Shown here piece by piece: positions 7,272-16,481 of a DNA stretch of 56,292 nt. Numbering within the stretch: the stretch's first letter is position 1; each line of letters begins with the position of its first letter. The notes under the pieces are model-generated. The model was not told where the DNA came from. It did no database searches and saw only the letters and a program-made list of their open reading frames with translations. Position numbers and translations under genes: made by a program. Source of the DNA: Gammaproteobacteria bacterium (GTDB lineage: Bacteria; Pseudomonadota; Gammaproteobacteria; Pseudomonadales; Pseudohongiellaceae); assembly GCA_030828385.1 (NCBI GenBank), contig JAURCS010000018.1, forward strand, positions 1 through 56,292, given 5' to 3'.

Positions 7272-7919
7272 ATGAACCGCGTTGCTGTTATTGATTATGG
7301 CATGGGGAACCTGCACTCCGTTGCGAAGGCGGTGGAGCATGTGGGGGATAACCTGCAGGTTTCTGTCACTGCCGATGAGAAAGCCCTGCTTAATGCCGAT
7401 CGCATTATTTTTCCCGGTGTCGGTGCCATGCGCGATTGCATGGGTGAAATCAAACGCCTGGGTATTGATGACATGCTGCGCCGTCTGGTTGAAGATCGGC
7501 CGGTGTTCGGTATCTGTGTTGGCATGCAGGCCTTGATGCAGCATAGCCAGGAAAATGGCGGCGTAGACTGCATTGGTTTGTTTGAAGGCAATGTCAAACG
7601 TTTTCCAGAAAACATGGCGGGTGAAGACGGTCAGCGCCTGAAAGTGCCCCACATGGGATGGAACGAAGTCAAACAAAGCAGCGCCCATCCAATGTGGAAT
7701 AATATCGAGGATAATAGCCGTTTTTATTTTGTACATTCTTATTATGTGACGCCGGTAAATCATGACGATGTTGTTGGTGAAAGCGCCTATCCTGAAACAT
7801 TCACTGCGGCGTTGGCAAAACAGAATGTGTTTGCGGTGCAGTTTCATCCGGAGAAAAGTCAGACGGTTGGATTGCAGCTTTATAAGAATTTTTTGGAATG
7901 GGATGGGGTGTTTAGATAA
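7272..7919 (+). CDS. hisH: Imidazole glycerol phosphate synthase, glutamine amidotransferase subunit HisH
   Basis: HisH releases ammonia from glutamine and channels it into HisF. The 215-residue class I amidotransferase shows the N-terminal [12 protein letters not shown], the oxyanion region PGVGAM, nucleophile Cys82 in GICVGMQAL, and the His-Glu pair in VQFHPEKSQ near the end. Relatives carry hisA immediately downstream. Here 201 bases of repeat-bearing non-coding DNA separate it from hisF instead. It acts as a heterodimer with the hisF product. Confidence 0.97.
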   Translation: MNRVAVIDYGMGNLHSVAKAVEHVGDNLQVSVTADEKALLNADRIIFPGVGAMRDCMGEIKRLGIDDMLRRLVEDRPVFGICVGMQALMQHSQENGGVDCIGLFEGNVKRFPENMAGEDGQRLKVPHMGWNEVKQSSAHPMWNNIEDNSRFYFVHSYYVTPVNHDDVVGESAYPETFTAALAKQNVFAVQFHPEKSQTVGLQLYKNFLEWDGVFR

Positions 7920-7928
7920 AGGAAAAAG

Positions 7929-8074
7929 GATAAAGGAAAAAGGTGAGATGGTTCAGTGAAGGGTTGCCAAGGTAAGCTTTTATTTGACCAAAACCTGGGC
8001 CTTACAGCTTTTGTAAAATAGATCATCTGCATCCTCAGCCATCCATAAGCCCGCCTTTATCCTTTATCTTGCCT
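7929..8074. repeat. Purine-rich inverted-terminal repeat pair in the hisH-hisF gap
   Basis: GATAAAGGAAAAAGGTG at 7929-7945 is answered at about 8049-8074 by its imperfect reverse complement (GATAAAGGATAAAGGCGGG on the minus strand), giving about 145 bases bounded by similar inverted ends. The first motif recurs exactly at 8931-8947 after hisF. This resembles a small non-coding mobile repeat. No transposase is encoded. Confidence 0.5.
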
Positions 8075-8120
8075 AAATTTATCCCAATAAAAAACGCCTA
8101 CTCAAATAATTGGAAAAAAA

Positions 8121-8891
8121 ATGACCCTGGCCAAACGAATAATCCCCTGCCTCGATTGTGAAAACGGACGTGTTGTTAAAGGCGTTCAGTTTGTCGATAT
8201 CCGTGATGCCGGTGATCCTGTTGAAATAGCCAAGCGTTATTGTGACCAGGGTGCTGACGAGATCACTTTTCTGGATATCACCGCCAGCCATGAAGGGCGG
8301 CAGACTACGATAGATACGGTCCGGGATATTGCCGGGCAGGTATTTATTCCGCTGACAGTGGGTGGCGGTATTCGAACCCTGCAGGATATTCGTGACATGC
8401 TTAATGCTGGCGCTGACAAGGTCGCCATCAATACCAGCGCGGTTAAAAATCCAGATTTTGTCAGGGAAGCTGCTGACAAATTTGGTTCGCAATGTATTGT
8501 CGTCGCTATTGATGCCAAGAAAGTATCAGGCGAAGAAGAGCCGGATAAGTGGGAGATATTTACCCATGGAGGTCGCAACCCCACTGGTCTTGATGCAGTA
8601 GAGTGGGCCAAAAAAATGGTCGCCAATGGCGCCGGTGAAATCCTGCTTACCAGTATGGATCGGGATGGCACCAAGGATGGCTTTGACCTGGCATTGAATC
8701 GGGCGATCAGCGAAGCCGTTTCAGTGCCCTTAATAGCATCGGGCGGCGTCGGCAATCTGCAACATCTTGTTGATGGTATTACTGAAGGCAAGGCAGATGC
8801 TGTTCTGGCTGCCAGTATTTTTCACTTCGGGGAATATTCTATTCCCGAGGCGAAGGAATATATGGCGGGAAAGAGGATTGTTGTTAGATAA
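8121..8891 (+). CDS. hisF: Imidazole glycerol phosphate synthase, cyclase subunit HisF
   Basis: HisF uses HisH-derived ammonia to close the imidazole ring, yielding imidazole glycerol phosphate and AICAR. The 256-residue (beta/alpha)8 barrel has the catalytic Asp12 ([15 protein letters not shown]) and the second catalytic Asp in VAIDAK, plus phosphate-binding GGGIRT and ASGGVGN. Cys follows Asp12 where Val is common, a minor variation. hisA, the paralogous isomerase normally between hisH and hisF, is missing here. Confidence 0.97.
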   Translation: MTLAKRIIPCLDCENGRVVKGVQFVDIRDAGDPVEIAKRYCDQGADEITFLDITASHEGRQTTIDTVRDIAGQVFIPLTVGGGIRTLQDIRDMLNAGADKVAINTSAVKNPDFVREAADKFGSQCIVVAIDAKKVSGEEEPDKWEIFTHGGRNPTGLDAVEWAKKMVANGAGEILLTSMDRDGTKDGFDLALNRAISEAVSVPLIASGGVGNLQHLVDGITEGKADAVLAASIFHFGEYSIPEAKEYMAGKRIVVR

Positions 8892-8930
8892 AACAGTCTG
8901 AAGTTACAAGTTTCAAGAAAAAAGATAAAA

Positions 8931-8947
8931 GATAAAGGAAAAAGGTG
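8931..8947 (+). repeat. Copy of the 17-base purine-rich repeat
   Basis: An exact second copy of the 17-base motif at 7929-7945, preceded by further AAAAGATAAAA-type sequence. It lies just downstream of hisF, so both gene gaps flanking hisF carry the same repeat. Confidence 0.6.
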
Positions 8948-9027
8948 GGCTGTGCAGAGAGGCGGCTGGTTTCTATAAAAAGAGGCAAGAGGCAAGCAAC
9001 CACTCTCTCGGGCTTCAACGGTTTTCT

Positions 9028-9059
9028 GTAGGTCGGATAAGCGAAGCGCCATCCGACAA
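9028..9059. repeat. REP-like palindromic element
   Basis: TAGGTCGGAT, a short GC-rich middle (AAGCGAAGCGCC) and ATCCGACA form a palindrome of the type widely scattered in intergenic regions of gammaproteobacteria as REP elements. It lies between the convergent hisF and ctpA. Confidence 0.65.
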
Positions 9060-9061
9060 GA

Positions 9062-9084
9062 CGACTAATTTAGTCGCCTTTTTT
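9062..9084 (+). terminator. Candidate rho-independent terminator of the his genes
   Basis: CGACTAA-T-TTAGTCG (9062-9076) forms a small hairpin followed by CC and six T residues (9079-9084). It lies downstream of hisF in the convergent gap with ctpA. The stem is AT-rich, so strength is uncertain. Confidence 0.5.
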
Positions 9085-9096
9085 GCGACTTGCGAC

Positions 9097-10512
9097 TTAT
9101 CTCGCGCTTGTGCCTTCTATATCTTCCAGCAATTGCGTTTCTGATTCTGCCATCACTCGGGGGCGAATGATGTTGAGTCCTTTCAGAACATTGATGGCTT
9201 CATTGAGCTGGTAATCGCGTACGATTACTTCGAGCGGTTCCTGAGGTTGAATTTCAGCCGCAATCACTGCTTCTTCTTCACTAACCTCTGCATCATCACT
9301 TTCCTCGCCGTTAGCATTTGCCAGATGACCAACCAGGTCTGCTTCGCGGTATGAAATCAGGCTGTCGGGAATCCGGGTGACCTGCCCCCTGTCGACAATG
9401 ATGTCCGGAGTAATACCCAGGGCCTGTATGGATCGCCCTTTGGGTGTGAAATACAGGGCAGTGGTGAGTTTGATTGCGCGGTCGTTGGTCAGCGGGAGAA
9501 CCGTTTGCACAGAGCCTTTACCAAAACTTTCTGTACCCATAATGATCCCACGTTGGTGATCCTGCAGAGCACCGGCGACGATTTCAGAGGCCGAGGCAGA
9601 ACCGGAATTTATTAGCACTACCAGAGGGACTCCCTGGCTCTGATCTTCTGTTGACGCTTCAAAACGCATCTCTGCATTTTCCACACGACCTTCGGTATAG
9701 ACGATCAGACCGTCGGTGATAAAGGCATCGACTACACCTACAGCTGACTGCAGTACGCCGCCCGGGTTGTTACGCAGATCGAGTACAACGCCTTTCAGTT
9801 CGGTTTCCTCATGAAATTTTGTAAGGGCGCTTTTTACTTCTTCACCAGTATCTACAGAAAAGGTAGCCACGCGGATATAGCCATAGCCGGGTTCAATAAT
9901 TCGTGATCGCACACTGCGTGCCTGGATAATTTCCCGGGTAACAGTGACTTCAAAAGCATCGCTCACACCTTCACGTAAAATGGTGAGGACGATGTCGGTA
10001 CCGGGTTCTCCGCGCATCAGGTCAACGGTATCGCCAAGAGTCACTTCCCTGGCCGGGGTGTCATCCAGTTTGATGATCAGGTCACCAGCGCGGACGCCTG
10101 CACGATCAGCTGGAGAGCCGTCCATGGGTGAGATAACCTTGATAAAACCATCCTCGATTCCGACTTCAACACCAAGACCTCCAAACTCACCGGTGGTGCT
10201 TTCCTGTAACTGTTCATAGTCATCGGCAGCAAGATAGGTCGAATGGGGGTCGATTCCAGACAGCATGCCTTTTATGGCATTTTCCAATAGCGTCTTGTCA
10301 TCTATGGGTTCTACATAGGCACTGCGAATACGATTAAGAACTTCGGTAAACAGGCGCACTTCATCCAGTGGCAAAAGCAGTTCTGTCTCGCTCTCATTGT
10401 CAGCCTGGGCAAAAGTCTGGGCAGAAAAAAGAGACAGCAGGACAAAAGAGAACAGCACGGCAATAGCGGTTCGTATCGACGTTAATAAATATGTGAAGCT
10501 GTTATTGTTCAT
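9097..10512 (-). CDS. ctpA: C-terminal processing peptidase (S41 family)
   Basis: A 471-residue periplasmic serine protease of the tail-specific/Ctp family, which processes or degrades envelope proteins. An N-terminal hydrophobic signal (about residues 12-35, ending near AQTFAQA) directs export. A PDZ domain follows around residues 95-180 (GLGVEV, PADRAGVRAGDLIIKLD). The catalytic domain has DLRNNPGG, the nucleophile Ser in NSGSASASEIVAGAL and the general-base Lys in FGKGSVQT. It follows envC by 180 bases on the same strand, the conserved gpmI-envC-ctp arrangement. In Pseudomonas CtpA degrades peptidoglycan cross-link hydrolases, a plausible but unproven role here. Confidence 0.94.
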   Translation of the reverse strand: MNNNSFTYLLTSIRTAIAVLFSFVLLSLFSAQTFAQADNESETELLLPLDEVRLFTEVLNRIRSAYVEPIDDKTLLENAIKGMLSGIDPHSTYLAADDYEQLQESTTGEFGGLGVEVGIEDGFIKVISPMDGSPADRAGVRAGDLIIKLDDTPAREVTLGDTVDLMRGEPGTDIVLTILREGVSDAFEVTVTREIIQARSVRSRIIEPGYGYIRVATFSVDTGEEVKSALTKFHEETELKGVVLDLRNNPGGVLQSAVGVVDAFITDGLIVYTEGRVENAEMRFEASTEDQSQGVPLVVLINSGSASASEIVAGALQDHQRGIIMGTESFGKGSVQTVLPLTNDRAIKLTTALYFTPKGRSIQALGITPDIIVDRGQVTRIPDSLISYREADLVGHLANANGEESDDAEVSEEEAVIAAEIQPQEPLEVIVRDYQLNEAINVLKGLNIIRPRVMAESETQLLEDIEGTSAR

Positions 10513-10692
10513 AATTCAGTTTCTTGTGTGGCTATGGCTATTGAATATATTGGTTGAATAATCCTTACGCATAAGACACGGAAAAATATCATTTAGTTGC
10601 AAGAATAGGCAAAAAACAATTTGGGAACGCTTTATAAAAATTTTTATCAATTCCGGAATAATCCGGGATTCAGCTATGACAGTGGGCTGGTT

Positions 10693-11859
10693 TCAATTTC
10701 TTGCCTCGAGCCAGTTTGAGGGGTTTACCGAGTCCCCGTTATGGCGGATTTCAAAATACAGTCCATAACTGGCTTCACCGCCGGTATTGCCAACTGCAGC
10801 AATAATATCACCGCCGACGACCCACTCGCCCACGTCTTTGTAAAGCTCCTGATTATGGGCATAAAGGCTCATATAACCATCCCCATGGTCAATTATCAAG
10901 AGCAGTCCGGAGCTCGAAAACCAGTCTGAAAAGACTACGCGGCCGCGATGAATAGCCTGAATTTCTTCGCCAGCTCCAGCCTCGATGGTAACCCCTTCCC
11001 AGTTAAGATCTCCCAGTCCATAACTGCTGCCCCAGCGATTTTTGAATATTCCGGCGACTGGTCTGGGCAACTTGCCTTTCATACTGGCAAACGGTTGCTC
11101 CTGATCACCCAGTCTGAGATTGGCAATTGAGCGTCTGAGTTCTTCTACCAGTAACTCCATTTCGACTTTTTCCGACTCCAGCGCTTCCAGTTTTTTGCTG
11201 CTGCTTGTCAGGATGCTGTCCAGTTCATCCAGTAATTTCTGGCGATCAGAAATTCTTGCCTGCATTGAAGCTTGCTGCCGGGTTAGCAATGCCCGTTTGT
11301 CATTGAGTATGAGTGTGCTGTCCTGAACGTTTTTTTCAACTTTACTTAATTCTTCGATAGTGGCGCCATATTCATCAATCTTCTGACTGCGTGCGTTGTT
11401 GAAATACTGGTAATAGCGCAGTGTTCTTGAAATCAGAACCGGATCTTCCTGGTTAAGTAACAATTTAAAATATTCTTCCTGTCCTGTTTGATAGGCACTG
11501 CGTAAATATTTTCCGATTAATTCCTGCTGACTGTTTTTGCGCAGCAATAATTGATTTCTTTGGGCTTGCAGTTTTTCAACTTCAGACGTGTTTAGCTTTA
11601 TGTCAGCTTCAATAAGGGAGATTTCATTATTTAATGAAAGCATTTCTTTTTCAGTGGTTTCGAGAAGTTGATAAGCCGAGGTACGTTCTGAATTACGCCT
11701 GGCAATTTCATTTTGCACATCATTGATAGCCTTGTTAATCGCGGCCAAAGTTTCGGCTGAAGGAGGTTGCGGGCTTGAATTCTGAGCACCAAATGCAGCC
11801 GGGAAGGCAAAAAATGAAATAATTAAAAAAACAGTTTTTAATATCAGGTGGCGATGCAT
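10693..11859 (-). CDS. envC: EnvC-like murein hydrolase activator (degenerate LytM domain)
   Basis: A 388-residue periplasmic protein: signal peptide at about residues 1-24 (ending AFG-AQ), two long coiled-coil stretches over about residues 30-250, and a C-terminal LytM (M23) domain from about residue 265. The metal-binding residues of active LytM enzymes are absent: WEGVTIEA lacks the usual His/Asp, and LYFEIR replaces HLHFEVR. That is the hallmark of EnvC, which activates amidases at the septum rather than cutting peptidoglycan itself. Its start overlaps the gpmI stop by one base, indicating translational coupling. Confidence 0.92.
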   Translation of the reverse strand: MHRHLILKTVFLIISFFAFPAAFGAQNSSPQPPSAETLAAINKAINDVQNEIARRNSERTSAYQLLETTEKEMLSLNNEISLIEADIKLNTSEVEKLQAQRNQLLLRKNSQQELIGKYLRSAYQTGQEEYFKLLLNQEDPVLISRTLRYYQYFNNARSQKIDEYGATIEELSKVEKNVQDSTLILNDKRALLTRQQASMQARISDRQKLLDELDSILTSSSKKLEALESEKVEMELLVEELRRSIANLRLGDQEQPFASMKGKLPRPVAGIFKNRWGSSYGLGDLNWEGVTIEAGAGEEIQAIHRGRVVFSDWFSSSGLLLIIDHGDGYMSLYAHNQELYKDVGEWVVGGDIIAAVGNTGGEASYGLYFEIRHNGDSVNPSNWLEARN

Positions 11860-13403
11860 CAGCTTAATTTAATCAGTGTCGTGCCGGTCATTTCTTTTGG
11901 TTGTTCAAGCCCGATTAAAGAAAGGATGGAGGGTGCTATATCGCACAATGAACCGCCATCTTTCAGAGTCAGCTTTTGTTTTCCTGCGTAAATTAAAGGC
12001 ACTGGACCATTGGTGTGGGAGGTTAGCGGTTGCCCGGAAGTTTCATCTACCATTTGTTCAAGATTTCCATGGTCGGCAGTGATTAGGCAATTGCCATCAA
12101 CCTCAAGTATCGCATCAATAATTTTTTTCAGGCAGGTATCGACAACTTCAGCGGCTTTCAGGGCAGCTTCCCAGATACCGGTATGCCCAACCATATCGCC
12201 ATTGGCGTAATTGCAGATAATGACATCGAACTCCCTGTTTTTTATCGCGCTCACCAGCTTGTCAGTTACTTCCGGAGCGCTCATCTCCGGTTTCAGATCA
12301 TAGGTGTCAACTTTTGGAGACGGTATCAGGATGCGGGTTTCTCCGTCATATTCTTTTTCCCGACCGCCACTGAAAAAGAAAGTGACATGGGCATACTTTT
12401 CTGTCTCCGCTATGCGCAGTTGAGTTTTGTTCATGTTGGCGAGATATTCACCCAGTACATTATCAAGTTTTTGCGGCGGGTAAGCGCACTCAGCTTCAAT
12501 GTCCTCAGCATACTCGGTCAGCGTGACGAAGCGGCTGAGAGTCGGCATGCTACCGCGATCAAATTCCTGGAAATTTTTCTCTGTAAAAGCTCGGGTCAGT
12601 TCACGGGCGCGATCGGCGCGAAAATTCATAAACACCACCGCATCATTGTCGTTGATAGTAATGCTACCGTACTCCGAGACAATACTGGCGGGTTGAACAA
12701 ATTCATCATTCTCATCACGGGCATAGGCTGCTTCCAGTGCGGCGGAAGCAGAAGGGTATTGTTGTTCAGCTTGACCATGGCAAATGGCATCAAAGGCTTT
12801 CTTCACGCGATCCCAGTTTTTGTCACGATCCATGGCAAAGAAGCGTCCGCTGACAGAGGCTATCTGGCCACAAGCCAGCGCTGCAAATTTATCCTCGAAT
12901 TTTTTGATGGAGGAGGCTGCGCTGCGCGGAGGGGTATCGCGTCCATCAAGCAGGGCATGCAGGAAAATCTTTCGGCATCCTCTCTGCTGGGCCAGATCGA
13001 CCATCGCTTCAATCTGATTTTCGTGGCTATGAATGCCGCCCGGAGAAAGCAGGCCAATAATATGCAGCGCTGAATCGTTGCTGATGACAGCATCGGCGGC
13101 CTGGCATAAAACGGGATTTTTATAGAAATCACCATCGACGATATCCTTGTCGATGCGTGTGAGACTCTGGTAGACAACCCGGCCTGCGCCCAGGTTCATG
13201 TGCCCGACTTCTGAATTACCCATCTGTCCTTCCGGCAATCCAACCTTAAGACCGGAGGTCTGAATCAGGGTATGGGGATATTGCTGCAGCAGCTGATCCC
13301 ATACCGGCGTGTTGGCCTGGCTGATGGCATTGTGTTTTTCATTATCACTATAACCCCAGCCATCCAGAATAAGCAGGAGGGTGGGTCCGGAGGAAGTTGT
13401 CAT
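11859..13403 (-). CDS. gpmI: 2,3-bisphosphoglycerate-independent phosphoglycerate mutase
   Basis: A 514-residue Mn-dependent enzyme interconverting 3- and 2-phosphoglycerate in glycolysis. It has Asp14 (LLILDGWG), the phosphorylated Ser64 in [31 protein letters not shown], and the second metal site in [13 protein letters not shown] and LITADHGN. The length is typical. It is the first gene of gpmI-envC-ctpA and divergent from yibN-secB, the same neighbourhood as E. coli gpmM-envC beside yibN-secB. Confidence 0.97.
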   Translation of the reverse strand: MTTSSGPTLLLILDGWGYSDNEKHNAISQANTPVWDQLLQQYPHTLIQTSGLKVGLPEGQMGNSEVGHMNLGAGRVVYQSLTRIDKDIVDGDFYKNPVLCQAADAVISNDSALHIIGLLSPGGIHSHENQIEAMVDLAQQRGCRKIFLHALLDGRDTPPRSAASSIKKFEDKFAALACGQIASVSGRFFAMDRDKNWDRVKKAFDAICHGQAEQQYPSASAALEAAYARDENDEFVQPASIVSEYGSITINDNDAVVFMNFRADRARELTRAFTEKNFQEFDRGSMPTLSRFVTLTEYAEDIEAECAYPPQKLDNVLGEYLANMNKTQLRIAETEKYAHVTFFFSGGREKEYDGETRILIPSPKVDTYDLKPEMSAPEVTDKLVSAIKNREFDVIICNYANGDMVGHTGIWEAALKAAEVVDTCLKKIIDAILEVDGNCLITADHGNLEQMVDETSGQPLTSHTNGPVPLIYAGKQKLTLKDGGSLCDIAPSILSLIGLEQPKEMTGTTLIKLS

Positions 13404-13511
13404 ATATACCTTGGAAGCAAAGACAGATAGTAGAGAGATATTATCACTAATTACGGGTTTTCTTGCGAGTAAGAAATGGCAAAGAAAAGCCCATTTACGG
13501 GGAAACTTTAC

Positions 13512-13540
13512 CTGACTTCCAGAAAGTTGGCGTGTATACT
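13512..13540 (+). promoter_or_regulatory. Candidate sigma-70 promoter of yibN-secB
   Basis: CTGACT (13512-13517), a 17-base spacer and TATACT (13535-13540) lie 37 bases before the yibN start in the gap with divergent gpmI. Confidence 0.5.
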
Positions 13541-13576
13541 CCGTGCCTCTTTGGAATTGGCAGTTTTGGAATTCTA

Positions 13577-13990
13577 ATGGCTCAATTTATTGAATTTCTG
13601 GTTAATCATTGGATCCTCTCCGGAATCTGGCTTGGACTGGTTGTCACATTGGTGATGTACCTGACAGCTAAATCCGGGGATGCCTTAAGTCCCCATCAGG
13701 CCACCTTGCTGGTCAACAGGGAGAATGCTGTGTTCCTGGATATCAGGGACAAAAAAGCCTTTGATGGCGGTCATATCGTGGACGCAATAAACCTCCCTTC
13801 AGCAAAATTAAAAGACCGTATGGTGGAGCTGGAAAAATACCGGGATAAGCCTCTTGTGGTGGTTTGCCAGATGGGACACCAGTCCGGTGAAGCGGTCAAA
13901 ACGCTCACGGAAAATGGCTTTAGTGCTGTAAACCGTATGAAAGGTGGTATGACAGAGTGGCAAACCCAGGGTTTGCCGACTGTAAAGTAA
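13577..13990 (+). CDS. yibN: Rhodanese-domain membrane protein YibN
   Basis: A 137-residue protein with one N-terminal membrane helix (about residues 10-32) and a cytoplasmic rhodanese domain. The active-site loop Cys is in [13 protein letters not shown] near residue 100, followed by the typical [14 protein letters not shown] ending. The start is set at ATG 13577 because the family begins with the membrane segment; an in-frame upstream start would add an unrelated leader overlapping the promoter. It lies between gpmI and secB as in enterobacteria and Pseudomonas, but grxC, which usually intervenes, is missing; 84 bases separate it from secB. Confidence 0.9.
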   Translation: MAQFIEFLVNHWILSGIWLGLVVTLVMYLTAKSGDALSPHQATLLVNRENAVFLDIRDKKAFDGGHIVDAINLPSAKLKDRMVELEKYRDKPLVVVCQMGHQSGEAVKTLTENGFSAVNRMKGGMTEWQTQGLPTVK

Positions 13991-14074
13991 ATCCAGTCAG
14001 GCGAAAATCCAAACTCAATTCCAATCCAGAAATACAAAATCAGAATAAACAAACTATTGATATAAGGGCAGAAC

Positions 14075-14644
14075 ATGGCAGAGAACGATCAAGAGCAAAA
14101 ACCTGCAGAAGCGCAGGCCGGTAGTCAAGCGGGACAGGAAGGACAACGTTTTGCTGTACAACGAGTTTATGTAAAGGATGCAAGCTTTGAGGCGCCTGAT
14201 ACGCCAACTGTGTTTCGTCAGCAGTACAGTCCCCAGGTTAACTTCAATATCAATAACCGCAGCACCAAAGTTGATGAAGGTGTTTATGAGGTTGTTTTAC
14301 GTCTGACAGCTGATGTTAAGCAGGACGACAAGACCGTTTTCCTGGTGGAAGTACAGCAGGCAGGTATTTTCGAAATCCGCGGACTTAATAACGAGCAGCT
14401 GGAGCAAGTACTTACTATTACTTGCCCGAATATACTTTTCCCCTATGGCCGTGAAGCCATTGATGGTCTGGTAACCCGTGGTAGTTTTCCGGCCTTGCTG
14501 CTTGCGCCGATTAACTTTGAGAATATCTATCAGCAGGCCAAGCAGCAGCAGGCAGAACAGCTGGCGGCTCAGGAAGGTCAGCAAGCGGCAGCACCGGGTG
14601 CGGCCGAAGAAGCCGCTGATTCAGGCGAATCTGAATCTCACTGA
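14075..14644 (+). CDS. secB: Protein-export chaperone SecB
   Basis: SecB binds unfolded precursors and delivers them to SecA. The core from about residue 25 to 155 has the family features: FAVQRVYVKDASFEAP, QVNFNINN, VFLVEVQQAGIFEI, CPNILFPYGREAIDGLVTRGSFP and LLLAPINFENIY. At 189 residues it is longer than E. coli SecB (155). The extra is an N-terminal Gln/Glu-rich leader and a C-terminal tail rich in Gln, Ala and Glu ending SGESESH. The tail region contacts SecA in E. coli, so the extension might matter there. A terminator follows. Confidence 0.96.
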   Translation: MAENDQEQKPAEAQAGSQAGQEGQRFAVQRVYVKDASFEAPDTPTVFRQQYSPQVNFNINNRSTKVDEGVYEVVLRLTADVKQDDKTVFLVEVQQAGIFEIRGLNNEQLEQVLTITCPNILFPYGREAIDGLVTRGSFPALLLAPINFENIYQQAKQQQAEQLAAQEGQQAAAPGAAEEAADSGESESH

Positions 14645-14697
14645 TTTCCTGGCTAAATACATATTTAAAAACAGCAGGTTAGAAAAATAACCGAAAG

Positions 14698-14733
14698 TGC
14701 CGCAAGGGAGTCTGCCCTCTGCGGCATTTTTTT
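14698..14733 (+). terminator. Rho-independent terminator after secB
   Basis: TGCCGC...AGGG and CCCT..GCGGCA pair into a GC-rich hairpin (14698-14726) followed by seven T residues. It lies in the convergent gap between secB and trmL. Confidence 0.85.
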
Positions 14734-14764
14734 GCTTTGTATTTTTTGCCAGAACTGATTGGCT

Positions 14765-15241
14765 TTATTTCGTTACAGGATCCATGCCCTTAAACCCAGT
14801 CTGACGCCAGGCTTCATAGATAACAATGGCGGCGGAGTTGGATAAATTAAGGCTGCGACTCTCGGGCTGCATTGGTAGTTTCAACACTTGCGTTACCTCA
14901 CTGGCAGAACGTATCTCCTCCGGCAGCCCCCTGGTTTCAGGGCCAAAAATAAAATAATCACCCACCTGAAAAGCTGGATCTGTGTACAAGGCCTGGCCCT
15001 TGGTGCTCAGGGCAAAAAGGCGCTCGGGGGCGCAGGATTCAAGGAATCCCTGCCAGTTCTTGTGAGTCTTCACCTCGCTATATTCAGTGTAGTCCAGTCC
15101 AGCTCTTCGCAGTCGTTTGTCATCAAGCGCAAACCCCAGCGGCTCAATTAAATGAAGAGTGCAGCCTGTGTTGCTGCACAAGCGCATGGCATTACCAGTG
15201 TTGGGAGGGATTTCCGGCTCGTAAAAAACAAGGTTAAACAT
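14765..15241 (-). CDS. trmL: tRNA (cytidine(34)-2'-O)-methyltransferase TrmL
   Basis: A 158-residue SPOUT-family enzyme that 2'-O-methylates the wobble base of certain tRNA-Leu species using S-adenosylmethionine. The trefoil-knot motifs are clear: [15 protein letters not shown] at the start, [12 protein letters not shown] and [19 protein letters not shown]. Length equals E. coli TrmL (157). It lies convergent to secB, as expected from the E. coli trmL-cysE-gpsA-secB neighbourhood, but with cysE and gpsA absent between. Confidence 0.95.
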   Translation of the reverse strand: MFNLVFYEPEIPPNTGNAMRLCSNTGCTLHLIEPLGFALDDKRLRRAGLDYTEYSEVKTHKNWQGFLESCAPERLFALSTKGQALYTDPAFQVGDYFIFGPETRGLPEEIRSASEVTQVLKLPMQPESRSLNLSNSAAIVIYEAWRQTGFKGMDPVTK

Positions 15242-15542
15242 AAAAAATCTTTATAAAATAAGGGGATAATGCTTGTATTTGCTGTACATTCGAGGTGAAG
15301 CGTGTGTCACTGCTCTATACTGACACAAAAAACCTCCAAATAACGAGGAAATAAACAAAAAATGGGCAATTAAAGGAGTTTTTCCCATACGTTCTTGGAG
15401 CATGAGTGTCTAGAATTCACTTCAAGAATGGCAGTCGAGTACCTGACATAACGAAAAATGATTGTTTCGCCAGTGCGATTGTTTTTAAGGGTAGCAAAAG
15501 TGAGACAGGGATGTCAGGAAAGCCGGTGCAGAGGGAAGAGAA
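15242..15542. other. Non-coding gap between trmL and mshI
   Basis: About 300 bases between two divergent genes. I see AT-rich sequence, a short inverted repeat GTGTCA...TGACAC (15304-15326) containing a TATACT box, and an AGGGAAGA ribosome site just before mshI. No gene or recognisable remnant of the usual upstream MSHA gene (mshH) is visible. Confidence 0.4.
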
Positions 15543-16481
15543 TTGTTTAATTTTTTCAGGAAAAAAAGAGGCAAAGCAGGATTGGTGGGAGTTTCCGCCA
15601 ATGCGGATAAATTGACTATTGCCTATGTGATTCAGGAAAAAGGCAAACCTGTCCTCAAATATTGCGAAGAATTTGCTGCTGACTCGGACAAAGTCCAGGT
15701 AAGCATTCTTGAGCGTGAAGTAAAAAAGCGTGATCTAGAAGGTACCGCTGTCAATTTCGTATTAACCCATTCGGATTATAAACTTTTTCTGGTAGAGGCG
15801 CCCAAGGTGGAGCCCCATGAAATGGAATCTGCCGTTAAATGGAAAATCAAGGACCTGGTTGATGGCCCGGTTGATGAGCTGGCAGTGACGCTTTTCCCGG
15901 TTCCCGAAGATGCCTACCGTGGTCAAAATGACATGGTGTATGTGGTTGCTGCTCGTAAATCCAAAATCAAGCAAATTGTTAATCTTGTTCTTAACTCCGG
16001 TCTGGAGCTCAAATCGATTGATATTCCGGAACTGGTGTTACTGAATATTTCCAATAATTTCAGCGATGACAGTAATGGCCTAGCCTTTATAGATCTGCGC
16101 AGCAGCGACAGTACGTTGAACCTTTGCAAGGCTGGAAATATTTACCTGACCCGTCACCTCAATACGCGTGTTGATCAGAGCATTTTGAATTCTGAAGAGT
16201 GGGCTTCGGTAAAAGAAAGGCTGGTGCTGGAAATCGGGCGCTCCCTGGATTATTACGAAAGCCAGATGGGGCAAACACCGATTACCAACATTCTTATTGC
16301 CCCTGGTGAAAACGATAGTGATGTGCTGGTGAAGCAACTTAATGACTTGATGGTTGCTAGGGTGGCATGTCTGAAACTGGCACATGAGTTCCATAGTGAG
16401 GACGAGTTTCCCGAAACACTGCAGCAGTCATGCATCCTTGCCATTGGCGGTGCCATGCGCGATTTGCAGGTGGCCGCATGA
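15543..16481 (+). CDS. mshI: MSHA biogenesis protein MshI (PilM-like ATPase fold)
   Basis: A 312-residue cytoplasmic protein of the MshI/PilM actin-like fold, which in MSHA-type pilus machines links to inner-membrane components. Features are an N-terminal basic leader (FFRKKRGKAG), GVSANADKLTIAYV, EMESAVKWKIKDLV, FIDLRSSDSTLNLC, and SLDYYESQMGQTPITNILIAPG with CILAIGGAMR at the end. The start is TTG, with AGGGAAGA just upstream. Its stop overlaps the ATG of the next gene, which is recognisable as the start of the second MshI/PilN-like gene but breaks off after about 15 codons. This gene is therefore an intact survivor of a lost operon and may have no partners, at least here. Confidence 0.82.
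   Translation: MFNFFRKKRGKAGLVGVSANADKLTIAYVIQEKGKPVLKYCEEFAADSDKVQVSILEREVKKRDLEGTAVNFVLTHSDYKLFLVEAPKVEPHEMESAVKWKIKDLVDGPVDELAVTLFPVPEDAYRGQNDMVYVVAARKSKIKQIVNLVLNSGLELKSIDIPELVLLNISNNFSDDSNGLAFIDLRSSDSTLNLCKAGNIYLTRHLNTRVDQSILNSEEWASVKERLVLEIGRSLDYYESQMGQTPITNILIAPGENDSDVLVKQLNDLMVARVACLKLAHEFHSEDEFPETLQQSCILAIGGAMRDLQVAA

Noticed and set aside
10634-10670. AT palindrome and CCGGA...TCCGG hairpin between envC and ctpA
   Set aside because: Considered as an envC terminator, but the stem is short and the T-run is not placed directly after it; not supported enough to list.
12183-13073. Long plus-strand open frame of nearly 300 codons inside gpmI
   Set aside because: It is a shadow of the strongly conserved gpmI on the other strand, with no recognisable domains or ribosome site.
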